The notes under the pieces: model-generated
What the model was told of the DNA's origin: nothing
Databases searched by the model: none
The model's input: only the letters and a program-made list of their open reading frames with translations
Shown: positions 1-6,469 of the stretch, piece by piece
How the letters are laid out: each line of letters begins with the position of its first letter
How positions within the stretch are numbered: the first letter of the stretch is position 1
Translations under genes and position numbers: made by a program
DNA from: Nitrospirae bacterium RIFCSPLOW2_12_42_9
GTDB taxonomy: Bacteria > Nitrospirota > 9FT-COMBO-42-15 > HDB-SIOI813
NCBI GenBank assembly: GCA_001805205.1
Contig: MHER01000197.1
Location: forward strand, 1 to 9,644
DNA: 9,644 nt
Direction: 5' to 3'

Positions 1-1251
1 CCCGAAAAAGAAACTAAACGGCATCACAAGGGTATTTTTATCTACAGCAACTATCTCTGTTCCAGGATATAGGAGTACGGACATTAGGTGCCTCCCCTTT
101 AAGTCCCTGGCGCAGTCCTTAAGTCCTGAAAGGTCTATATCCTCCAGTTTATGAGACCACTTTACTTCAACTGCAACGATCTTTTCCCCGTGCTCCAGAA
201 TAAAGTCAACCTCCCTGCCGGTATAGGTTCTCCAGTAGTATAGCTGATACCTTGCATCAGCGAGGGATATGAGCTTCCTCAGCTCCGCCGCCGCCCATGT
301 CTCCACCATATTACCGACTCTTCCCTGTCTTTCCAGTGTCTTCCAGTCCTCGGCAGCAGAAAGATGGCATGCCATTCCGCTGTCACCGAGATAGATTTTC
401 GGCATTTTTATCAGCCTCTTGCCAATATTCGCATAATAGGGTCTGACAAAGTAGATCTGGTATGTGACTTCAAGGAGAGCTATATATCTCCTGAGGGTAG
501 TAAATGGAAGCCCCAACTCCCTTGATACCTCTGAAAAATTGATAATCTGCCCTGTCCTGAATGAAAGGAGGTTCAAAAGCCTGTTGAAATCCGGCAGATG
601 TTCTATGGCCGCTAATTCCCTTATGTCTCTTTCAATATATGTCTGTCGGTACGAATCAAACCAGCGTCTCCGTGCCTTAACAGAAGTAATCATGGAAGGC
701 TCTGGATAGCCTCCTGCAATTATCTGTTCCTTGATCTCTTCCTTCCTGTCCGGGAAAGAGCGTCTCTTCCATTTCTTAAGCAGCGCCGCCGCATCTATCT
801 CCCTGAAGAGGTCTCCCAGGATTGCAGAAGGTCCCTTATTGCATATCTCCGACCACATAAATGGGTGCAACTCATGAAGGGCCACCCTGCCTGCGAGGGT
901 TTCGGATACCTTTGCGAGGGTCATCAGGTTGGCAGAGCCGGTGAGGAGATACTGTCCGGGTTTACGATTCTTGTCCACCAGAACCTTTATGGCACGCATA
1001 AGATCGGGCGCCCTTTGGACTTCGTCTATTATCACAGGAACAGGCGTTCCGCTTACGAAGCCATCCGGGTCATTTAATGCCGCATCCAGGACTACACGGT
1101 TATCGAGTGTAAGGTAGGCGGCATCCCACCTTTCCCCTGACAGCTCCTGGGCTAATGTGGATTTACCGACTTGCCTTGCCCCTGTAAGAAGAACAACAGG
1201 AAAATGTAGCAGGGAATCAATTATGTCTGAAGACAAGTGTCTTTTAATCAC
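1..1251 (-). CDS. AAA+ ATPase with C-terminal DUF4143 / nuclease-like domain (3' end beyond window)
   Basis: The frame is open from a GTG at 1251-1249 to the left edge, giving 417 codons with no stop. An in-frame TAA lies four codons upstream of the GTG, so GTG is the best start. Residues 24-31 form the Walker A loop (GARQVGKS), 73-77 the Walker B strand (VIIDE) and 101-108 a sensor-1-like segment (YLLTGSAN), followed by the ETLAGR motif at 117-122. YIERDIREL at 205-213 opens the DUF4143 part. Near the end, E317, D349 (GREVDF) and E362-x-K364 (VEVK) resemble a PD-(D/E)XK nuclease core. This is the COG1373 family, widespread and often strain-variable, with no settled cellular function. The family usually ends shortly after this point, so only a short tail should be missing. 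The gene looks more GC-rich than its neighbours, which may point to transfer. It follows the cyclase gene on the same strand but has its own promoter. Confidence 0.9.
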   Translation of the reverse strand, partial: MIKRHLSSDIIDSLLHFPVVLLTGARQVGKSTLAQELSGERWDAAYLTLDNRVVLDAALNDPDGFVSGTPVPVIIDEVQRAPDLMRAIKVLVDKNRKPGQYLLTGSANLMTLAKVSETLAGRVALHELHPFMWSEICNKGPSAILGDLFREIDAAALLKKWKRRSFPDRKEEIKEQIIAGGYPEPSMITSVKARRRWFDSYRQTYIERDIRELAAIEHLPDFNRLLNLLSFRTGQIINFSEVSRELGLPFTTLRRYIALLEVTYQIYFVRPYYANIGKRLIKMPKIYLGDSGMACHLSAAEDWKTLERQGRVGNMVETWAAAELRKLISLADARYQLYYWRTYTGREVDFILEHGEKIVAVEVKWSHKLEDIDLSGLKDCARDLKGRHLMSVLLYPGTEIVAVDKNTLVMPFSFFFG

Positions 1252-1301
1252 GCTGACAATTTAACCATTTAGCGGTGAAATTGTCAACAGATTCTGAATC
1301 T
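1252..1301 (-). promoter_or_regulatory. Promoter of the AAA+ ATPase gene embedded in a dyad; probable leaderless start
   Basis: Read on the - strand, TTGACA (1287-1282) is a perfect -35 box. A 17-bp spacer separates it from TTAAAT (1264-1259), a 4/6 match to the -10 box. A transcript starting about 7 bases further on would begin at or next to the GTG at 1251, so the message is probably leaderless; no ribosome site is visible. The promoter is enclosed in an inverted repeat: TGACAATTT at 1254-1262 against AAATTGTCA at 1278-1286, extended inward by three more pairs after one mismatch. A second small palindrome, AGATTC-T-GAATCT (1289-1301), lies just upstream of the -35 box. The arrangement suggests an operator, perhaps autoregulatory. 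Which protein binds it is unknown. Confidence 0.6.
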
Positions 1302-1324
1302 TCCCCTGACACCACATTGGAATA

Positions 1325-3580
1325 TTACGTTAAGGAAGATCTGACCAGAGAGTCCTTTTTATCAAGAATCCCGATAAATATCTCAACTACTAATGGATCG
1401 AATTGTGTACCCGAACATCTCCTGAGCTCTGCGATTGCATCTTCGAGGGGACGCGCTGACCTGTATGGCCTGTCAGAGGTCATTGCATCAAAGGTATCAA
1501 CTACGGACAGGATACGGCAGGCAAGTGGTATGGAATCTCCACTGATACCATCAGGATAACCTGTCCCATCATAGAATTCCTGATGATGACGTATCAATGG
1601 TTTAAGATTCTTTAACATCTCAAGGGGGGAGATTATCTTCTCTCCTATCTCTGCATGTCTCTTCATAATCTCAAATTCCTCTTTTGTAAGTTTACCTGGT
1701 TTGTTCAATATATGATCAGGTATTCCTATCTTCCCTATATCATGGAGCAGACAGAGATATACAAGCTCTTCCTGCTGCTGGACTGACATCCCTAATTCCC
1801 GTGAGATCTGTTTTGTATAATCAATAACACGCTCAGAATGTCCATTAGTATAATGGTCACGTGCATCGAGCGCGCTGCCCAGTGATGTTACAATCTCGAA
1901 GAGTGATTGTGACGATGAATCTGAAGTAAAAATCTTCCTGATCTGTTCAATCATGTCAGTTGCAGCATCCTGGCCTTTACTGAAACGACTCAGTGTCTTT
2001 ATTACAAGGAATGTCTCAGAGATCTCCCTGTTCCAGGAGTTCATATCCATTGTGTCATTAAGATCAAAACTGAATATCTGATCTCCACCCTTGTATTTGG
2101 CAAGATACATGGCCTGATCAGCAAGTTGTATGAGCATATTTGAATCTTCCGTATGATAAAGATATGTAGAAAGACCAATACTGACAGTTAGATCCATGCT
2201 TCCTTCCTTAATCCCCTCTCTGACCTTTTTCATAATCCTGTTTGCTACAAGCAGACCCTGATCATGAGAGGCCTCAGGCAACATGCAGATGAACTCATCT
2301 CCGCCATAGCGTGCAACGATATCTATTGATCGTGTATTCTCCTTCAGGTATGTAGCTACCTGCTGAAGTACGTTATCACCATATTGGTGACCTTGTGTAT
2401 CATTAATAGACTTGAAATTATCAATATCTATCATAAGAATAGAGAAAGGTTTCTTTGCCTTATTAAGTTTAATCACCTCTTCCTTATAATTTTCAAGGAA
2501 AGACCTGTGGTTCAGGAGTGAGGTCAGGCCATCTGTCTTAGCCTGCAACCTGATCTGTTCATACAACTGTGCATTTTTAAGGGCATTTGCCGATGTATTC
2601 GCAACTACCTGACAGAATTTTACGTCTGCCTGTGTAAACCTGTGTGCCTCTCTCATTACTTTCAAGAATAGCGTACCTATAACCTCCTCCTGATATGCAA
2701 TAGGTATAACAAGGAGTGACTTGATATTTTTCTGGTCTATGAACTCTTTAACCTCAGACATTATAGGATCAACACTCGCATCATCTATTATGACAACCTC
2801 TTTGCTCTCCAATGCCCTGTAAATCTCAGGATATTTTTCAAGGTCAATCTTGAGACGGTTGATACCAGGGGCATCATGCGAGGCCACAACATAACCAATC
2901 TTGTGCGGAGCATCAACAAGGATTATAGAGCATCTGTCTGCATTAATATGTTCAGCCACCTTATTAACAATAATCTTCAAGACCTCATCTATCTCCAGAG
3001 TAGATGAAACACTCTTTGTTATTTCTAATATTATCTCTAATTCTTTTTTCTTTGTCTCGATGTCTGCGGTTTTAAAGAAATTAACCTTTGTCTGTTCAGC
3101 AATGTATCCATAAAATAGAGACATAATCAACAAAAAGGGAGGCCTTAACATCATCTCTTCATTTGTAAGTATTGCCTCTGCTTGTCTCTGCTGAAATAAC
3201 ATGACCGTATAAACAGCGCTAACAATGGCTGTATTACGGATTATTGCCTTTAGGTCGGCACCAAAGGTTGTAGCAATAATTATAAGGAAGTAGACTAAAA
3301 AGAATTCAGATGAAGATCTTCCTGTAAGATAGATGCCTGTGGTTATCAGGACTGTATCCAGCATGAAAAATAAATGGTCAAACCACTTGCTATTGAATAT
3401 ATGATCCGGTACAAAGGATAAAGCTATATTAGATAAGAGGAGGGTGAATATAATAAAAAGCTGAGGGCCTGTTAATAAACTATAACCCTTTGAAAAGATT
3501 AAAAGAAAGGAGGATATTATAATTACTAACCATCTTAATAATAAGACCGTTCTTTTCTTCCCGTTGCATGATTTTTCCAC
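1325..3580 (-). CDS. Membrane-anchored GAF-GGDEF-HD-GYP protein (c-di-GMP synthesis and breakdown)
   Basis: The protein has 751 residues and a GTG start at 3580-3578. An in-frame stop lies only a few codons upstream, leaving no better start. Residues about 11-165 contain some six hydrophobic segments, so it is anchored in the inner membrane. A short helical linker (170-190) leads to a GAF sensor domain (about 190-340). The GGDEF domain spans about 348-505, with the active-site motif GGDEF at 426-430 and an intact inhibitory I-site RxxD at 417-420, five residues before it. The HD-GYP phosphodiesterase domain spans about 560-740, with H581, HDIGK at 613-617, H665-H666 and DGTGYP at 671-676. Both catalytic domains keep their key residues, so the protein could make c-di-GMP from GTP and also hydrolyse it. 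GAF-ligand or membrane signals would set the balance. It is transcribed away from the sulfur operon and shows no functional tie to it. Confidence 0.95.
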   Translation of the reverse strand: MEKSCNGKKRTVLLLRWLVIIISSFLLIFSKGYSLLTGPQLFIIFTLLLSNIALSFVPDHIFNSKWFDHLFFMLDTVLITTGIYLTGRSSSEFFLVYFLIIIATTFGADLKAIIRNTAIVSAVYTVMLFQQRQAEAILTNEEMMLRPPFLLIMSLFYGYIAEQTKVNFFKTADIETKKKELEIILEITKSVSSTLEIDEVLKIIVNKVAEHINADRCSIILVDAPHKIGYVVASHDAPGINRLKIDLEKYPEIYRALESKEVVIIDDASVDPIMSEVKEFIDQKNIKSLLVIPIAYQEEVIGTLFLKVMREAHRFTQADVKFCQVVANTSANALKNAQLYEQIRLQAKTDGLTSLLNHRSFLENYKEEVIKLNKAKKPFSILMIDIDNFKSINDTQGHQYGDNVLQQVATYLKENTRSIDIVARYGGDEFICMLPEASHDQGLLVANRIMKKVREGIKEGSMDLTVSIGLSTYLYHTEDSNMLIQLADQAMYLAKYKGGDQIFSFDLNDTMDMNSWNREISETFLVIKTLSRFSKGQDAATDMIEQIRKIFTSDSSSQSLFEIVTSLGSALDARDHYTNGHSERVIDYTKQISRELGMSVQQQEELVYLCLLHDIGKIGIPDHILNKPGKLTKEEFEIMKRHAEIGEKIISPLEMLKNLKPLIRHHQEFYDGTGYPDGISGDSIPLACRILSVVDTFDAMTSDRPYRSARPLEDAIAELRRCSGTQFDPLVVEIFIGILDKKDSLVRSSLT

Positions 3581-3654
3581 CTGTTGAATAACCCTTTCTC
3601 AGAGAACTTAAAGATTTGATGACAAAGTATCTTTTCGGAAATTCAAAAAATCTC

Positions 3655-3682
3655 TTGACAGGTTAAAATTTATTGGTATAAT
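3655..3682 (+). promoter_or_regulatory. Strong sigma-70-type promoter for the rrf2-apr-sir-sat operon
   Basis: TTGACA (3655-3660) and TATAAT (3677-3682) both match consensus exactly, with a 16-bp spacer and TG in the extended -10 position (3674-3675). The transcript would start near 3689, about 30 bases before the rrf2 ATG at 3718. No other strong promoter is seen before the downstream genes, so this is the likely start of the whole operon. Confidence 0.8.
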
Positions 3683-3685
3683 CAT

Positions 3686-3709
3686 CTATAATTCCTATCG
3701 GAATAGTAG
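3686..3709 (+). promoter_or_regulatory. Inverted-repeat operator at the transcription start, probable Rrf2 site
   Basis: The core is ATTCC (3691-3695), four bases, then GGAAT (3700-3704). The symmetry continues outward with three more matching pairs (3686-3688 against 3707-3709), so 9 of 12 positions pair around the centre between 3697 and 3698. The site covers the predicted transcription start and runs into the ribosome site (TAGGAT, 3706-3711) of the first gene. This is the place expected for autorepression by the Rrf2 protein encoded directly after it. Assigning the site to that protein is inference. Confidence 0.6.
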
Positions 3710-3717
3710 GATATAAG

Positions 3718-4161
3718 ATGAGATTCTCGGTTAAAAGCGAATATGCGGTCATAGCAATACTTGATATAGCCCTTCATGCAGATAAGGGGCCTATCCACGT
3801 ACGGGCTATAGCAAACAGGCAGGCAATACCTGTAAGATTCCTTGAACAGGTCATGGCCTCTTTGAAAAAGGCAGGACTTGTAGAAAGTATTCGTGGTGCT
3901 CAGGGGGGATATGTCCTGTCAAGGGACCCTGGCACAATCAACCTTGCACAGGTAATCGAGGCAATTGAAGGCCCTATTACCCCAATGGACTGTACCGCCG
4001 GGTTAATTGATTACAGATGTCTTCAGATAAATGGATGTGTTGTTAAAGATGTTTGGGAAGATGTACGAAAGGCAATTACAGGTGTCTTAAGCAAAGTAAG
4101 TATACATGAGATGTGTAAAAGGAAGCGAGAAAAAGAAAACCCGGTAATGTACCACATATAA
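3718..4161 (+). CDS. Rrf2-family transcriptional regulator, probable Fe-S or cysteine-status sensor
   Basis: The protein has 147 residues. Residues 1-85 are the typical Rrf2 winged helix: an N-terminal MRFSVKSEYA segment, the recognition-helix region around IPVRFLEQVMASLKKAGLV (38-54) and the wing RGAQGGYVLSR (59-69). After it come cysteines C92, C101 and C107, plus C133 near the end. IscR and NsrR use three cysteines in this region to hold an Fe-S cluster. Here the spacing is C-X8-C-X5-C, so cluster binding is plausible but not proven. CymR, a relative without a cluster, controls cysteine metabolism in Firmicutes. As first gene of a sulfate-assimilation operon, this protein most likely senses sulfur or Fe-S status and represses from the dyad at 3686-3709. 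It ends 54 bp before aprA. Confidence 0.92.
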   Translation: MRFSVKSEYAVIAILDIALHADKGPIHVRAIANRQAIPVRFLEQVMASLKKAGLVESIRGAQGGYVLSRDPGTINLAQVIEAIEGPITPMDCTAGLIDYRCLQINGCVVKDVWEDVRKAITGVLSKVSIHEMCKRKREKENPVMYHI

Positions 4162-4200
4162 ACAGTGCTTGGCAGTGCTTGCATTGAGCGAAGCGAAAAA

Positions 4201-4206
4201 AGGAGG
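4201..4206 (+). promoter_or_regulatory. Ribosome binding site that sets the aprA start
   Basis: AGGAGG lies 9 bases before the ATG at 4216. It decides against the longer reading from a GTG at 4165. That reading would add 17 residues with no relation to the protein family, and its start sits in a 10-bp tandem repeat (CAGTGCTTGG / CAGTGCTTGC, 4163-4182). Confidence 0.85.
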
Positions 4207-4215
4207 GATTATCCT

Positions 4216-5934
4216 ATGGAGCAGAACACTATTGAAACAGATGTTCTTATCATTGGAGGTGGGACAGCAGGCTGTCTGGCAGCAGTCGAGCTGCGTGAGC
4301 GTTTCCCTGGAATAAATGTGACTATCATGGAAAAGGCCCACATAGACAGGAGCGGCTGTCTGGCAGGCGGAATGAATGCCATAAATGCATACCTGAATCC
4401 AGGAGAGACACCCGAGAGCTTTGTAAAATATGTAAGATTTGATTCCTGCGGCATCATCAGGGAAGACCTGGTGATGAGCATGGCAGAACTTTTCGAATAT
4501 TGCGTTAAAAAGGTGGAGAAATGGGGATTGCCAATCCTCTGCGATGATAAGGGAAACTATATACCACGTGGAAGATGGAATATAAAGATTAATGGTGAAT
4601 CCCTTAAACCAATTATTGCAAAGGCAGCGAAGAATGCCGGTGCAAAGGTTTTAAACTGGGTTGTTGCTACTAACTACATTGTTGTTGACGGGAGGGTTAC
4701 AGGTGCAATCGGTCTCAGCATAAGGAATGGAAATCTGTTTGTAATAAAGGCAAAGGCAACTATTATTGCAACAGGCGGTGCAGCAGGTATATATAAGCCT
4801 AACAATGCACATGATGCCCAGCATAAGACCTGGTACTGCCCTTATAACACCGGTGCAGGATATGCAATGGGGATAAGGGCCGGTGCAGAGATGACAAGCT
4901 TTGAGATGCGTTATATCGGCCTGCGGGTTAAGGATACAATAGCCCCTACCGGCACCATTGCACTCGGTGTTGGGGCCCCGCAGATCAATTCAAAGGGTGA
5001 GAAATTCATGGCTGTTAAATATGCCAACATTGGAGGTGATGGTGCGCCTACACCCTATAGGTCACATGGACCATTACAGGAGATAAAAGAAGGACGCGGA
5101 CCTGTGTATCTCGATACACGCCACATAACACCTCAACAGGCAAGGGACCTGAAGTCAGCATTTCTTGATATGTATCCTTCAATGGTCCTCTACTGGGCTG
5201 CAAATGAGATAGACCCATCAAAGGAACCAGTAGAGGTTCAGACTACAGAACCTTACATTGTAGGAGGCCACACCCAGTCAGGCTATTGGGTTGACATAAA
5301 CAGGAAGACGTCGATCGAAGGTCTGTATGCGGCAGGGGATGTATCCGGAGGAGCCCCATATAAGTTTGTAAGCGGCTGCTGGGCAGAAGGGGTTATAGCT
5401 GCAAAGGCTGCAGGGGAATATATACAGAAGGCAAGTTTCGCTGATATCCCTCAGGAGATTATAAAAGAAGAAAGGGAAAGGGTCTTTCAACCTCTCTTAA
5501 ACCATACCCACAAGAAAGAAGGGATTAAGTCTTACGATATGGAGGTAAGGCTTCAGAAGATAATGGAAGAATATGCAGGAGGCGCTGCAACATTCTATGA
5601 AGTCAATGAAGAGAGACTCCTTGTTGCAAAAAGACGTCTGTCCACCCTGCCGGAACAGTTCCAGTATCTTATGGCAGAAGACCTGCACGAACTCATGAAG
5701 GCACATGAAGTAATAGACAGGTTCTATGTGGCACAGACACTGGTTGAACATATGTTATACAGAAAAGAGACCAGGTGGCCTGGCTACTGCACAAGGACTG
5801 ACTTTACTGAAAGGGATGATGATAACTGGCTTAAGTTTGTAAATTCAAGGCGTAACCCTGCCACAGGGAATGTAGAGGTATTCACAAGACCCTATGAACA
5901 GGTAGTACCCGGAGACAGATATAAGCCGAGGTAA
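4216..5934 (+). CDS. aprA: Adenylylsulfate (APS) reductase, alpha subunit
   Basis: This is the 572-residue flavoprotein subunit that reduces APS to sulfite and AMP in the cytoplasm. A Rossmann FAD site opens the protein (LIIGGGTAG, 11-19), with a second FAD-contact segment ATIIATGGAAGIY at 181-193. The stretch GLRVKDTIAPTG (235-246) carries R237, and VGGHTQSGYW (349-358) carries H352. From the known archaeal and bacterial AprA family these correspond, by my alignment from memory, to the substrate-binding Arg and His. YAAGDVSGGAPYKFVSG (371-387) is the C-terminal FAD motif of the fumarate-reductase-type fold. A helical C-terminal domain follows. The protein is somewhat shorter than the roughly 610-665 residues usual in sulfate reducers. 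It precedes aprB, whereas aprB-aprA is the usual order in dissimilatory clusters. Sir and sat lie downstream, pointing to sulfate assimilation. Confidence 0.93.
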   Translation: MEQNTIETDVLIIGGGTAGCLAAVELRERFPGINVTIMEKAHIDRSGCLAGGMNAINAYLNPGETPESFVKYVRFDSCGIIREDLVMSMAELFEYCVKKVEKWGLPILCDDKGNYIPRGRWNIKINGESLKPIIAKAAKNAGAKVLNWVVATNYIVVDGRVTGAIGLSIRNGNLFVIKAKATIIATGGAAGIYKPNNAHDAQHKTWYCPYNTGAGYAMGIRAGAEMTSFEMRYIGLRVKDTIAPTGTIALGVGAPQINSKGEKFMAVKYANIGGDGAPTPYRSHGPLQEIKEGRGPVYLDTRHITPQQARDLKSAFLDMYPSMVLYWAANEIDPSKEPVEVQTTEPYIVGGHTQSGYWVDINRKTSIEGLYAAGDVSGGAPYKFVSGCWAEGVIAAKAAGEYIQKASFADIPQEIIKEERERVFQPLLNHTHKKEGIKSYDMEVRLQKIMEEYAGGAATFYEVNEERLLVAKRRLSTLPEQFQYLMAEDLHELMKAHEVIDRFYVAQTLVEHMLYRKETRWPGYCTRTDFTERDDDNWLKFVNSRRNPATGNVEVFTRPYEQVVPGDRYKPR

Positions 5935-5936
5935 TA

Positions 5937-5954
5937 TATAATCTGTATAATCTG
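5937..5954 (+). repeat. Tandem 9-bp repeat at the edge of the palindrome
   Basis: TATAATCTG occurs twice head to tail (5937-5945 and 5946-5954), directly after the aprA stop. The second copy runs into the left arm of the large palindrome starting at 5951. It may be a trace of the event that placed the palindrome here, or chance in an AT-rich spacer. Each copy contains a perfect TATAAT, but no matching -35 box stands out. Confidence 0.5.
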
Positions 5955-6003
5955 GGGACACCATACTTATTTCCCCGAAAGAAATAAGTATGGTGTCCCC
6001 AGA
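5951..6003. repeat. Perfect palindrome (23-bp arms, 7-base loop), REP-like element inside the operon
   Basis: Arms at 5951-5973 and 5981-6003 pair without a mismatch around the loop CCCGAAA (5974-5980). The arms contain the string GGGGACACCATAC and its complement. It is not an ordinary intrinsic terminator because no T-tract follows the right arm. From memory, palindromes with a core much like this recur in many bacterial genomes, often near Y1 (IS200/REP-associated tyrosine) transposases. I therefore call it a mobilised REP-like element, with moderate certainty. It accounts for much of the unusually long 123-bp aprA-aprB gap, the other gaps downstream being about 30 bp. In the transcript it would form a very stable hairpin that could protect the aprA end or dampen expression of aprB and later genes. 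Confidence 0.8.
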
Positions 6004-6044
6004 ACATGTGAAAGGGAATTTTCACGGTAAAAAACTGTATAAAA

Positions 6045-6050
6045 GGAGGT
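6045..6050 (+). promoter_or_regulatory. Strong ribosome binding site of aprB
   Basis: GGAGGT lies 7 bases before the aprB ATG (6058). It allows independent, efficient initiation on aprB after the palindrome-bearing gap, so translation does not depend on coupling to aprA. Confidence 0.75.
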
Positions 6051-6057
6051 AAAAAAG

Positions 6058-6441
6058 ATGCCGGTAATTATTCACGCAGACAAATGTGACGGATGCCACG
6101 GATCACAGAATCCACCATGTGTCAGGATGTGTCCTGGTGACCTTTTGATGAAAGACCCAAAGACAGGAAAGATCCTGATGAGAGATCCGGCAGAGTGCTG
6201 GGACTGCCTGCCATGTGTAAAGGTATGCCCGCAGGAGGCAATAGAATTCAAGCTTTCATATCAACTGGGATTTCATACTGCAAAGCTTCTTCCTCATATA
6301 CATGATACGAGAGACTTTATAACATGGGAGCTTAGAGACACAAAGGGGAATACTGATAAATTTACCATAAGGACAAAGATACTCCCTGTTGAACTTGACG
6401 AGAAGATAGAAGGCGTTACTGCAGTAGACTTCTCAATATAA
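6058..6441 (+). CDS. aprB: APS reductase, beta subunit (two [4Fe-4S] clusters)
   Basis: The protein has 127 residues. It feeds electrons through two [4Fe-4S] clusters to the FAD of AprA. The first ligand set is C10, C13, C21 and C25; C21-C25 is CVRMC, and the long C13-C21 spacing is typical of AprB. The second set is C47, C50, C53 and C57. The rest (about 60-127) is a beta-rich segment and tail which, in solved APS reductases, lies on the alpha subunit. The chain is shorter than the usual roughly 150 residues, so the wrapping tail is reduced. The gene is separated from aprA by the palindrome and lies 28 bp before the sulfite reductase gene. The natural electron donor is not visible: no qmoABC genes are in the window. 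Confidence 0.93.
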   Translation: MPVIIHADKCDGCHGSQNPPCVRMCPGDLLMKDPKTGKILMRDPAECWDCLPCVKVCPQEAIEFKLSYQLGFHTAKLLPHIHDTRDFITWELRDTKGNTDKFTIRTKILPVELDEKIEGVTAVDFSI

Positions 6442-6469
6442 AAATAAATATACCTGAGGTTAAAATATC

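Noticed and set aside
1254..1286. Terminator of the cyclase gene
   Set aside because: The dyad is AT-rich and contains well-spaced promoter boxes for the next gene, so promoter/operator is the better reading.
1275..1559. Open + strand frame opposite the end of the cyclase gene
   Set aside because: It lies almost wholly antisense to the well-supported HD-GYP coding region, has no family resemblance and no good ribosome site.
4165..4215. Longer aprA reading from a GTG at 4165 (17 extra residues)
   Set aside because: No ribosome site precedes it, and it begins within a tandem repeat. The ATG at 4216 has an ideal AGGAGG and starts the family's N-terminus properly.
5951..6003. Intrinsic terminator between aprA and aprB
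   Set aside because: The hairpin is strong but no T-run follows the right arm, and the next genes form part of the same pathway with no strong new promoter.
6008..6025. Small hairpin GTGAAA ... TTTCAC upstream of aprB
   Set aside because: Only six AT-leaning pairs with a six-base loop. This is easily explained by chance, so it is not listed as a feature.
6036..6043. Possible internal promoter (TATAAA) before aprB
   Set aside because: No usable -35 box is seen at the right distance, and the transcript would start within the ribosome site.
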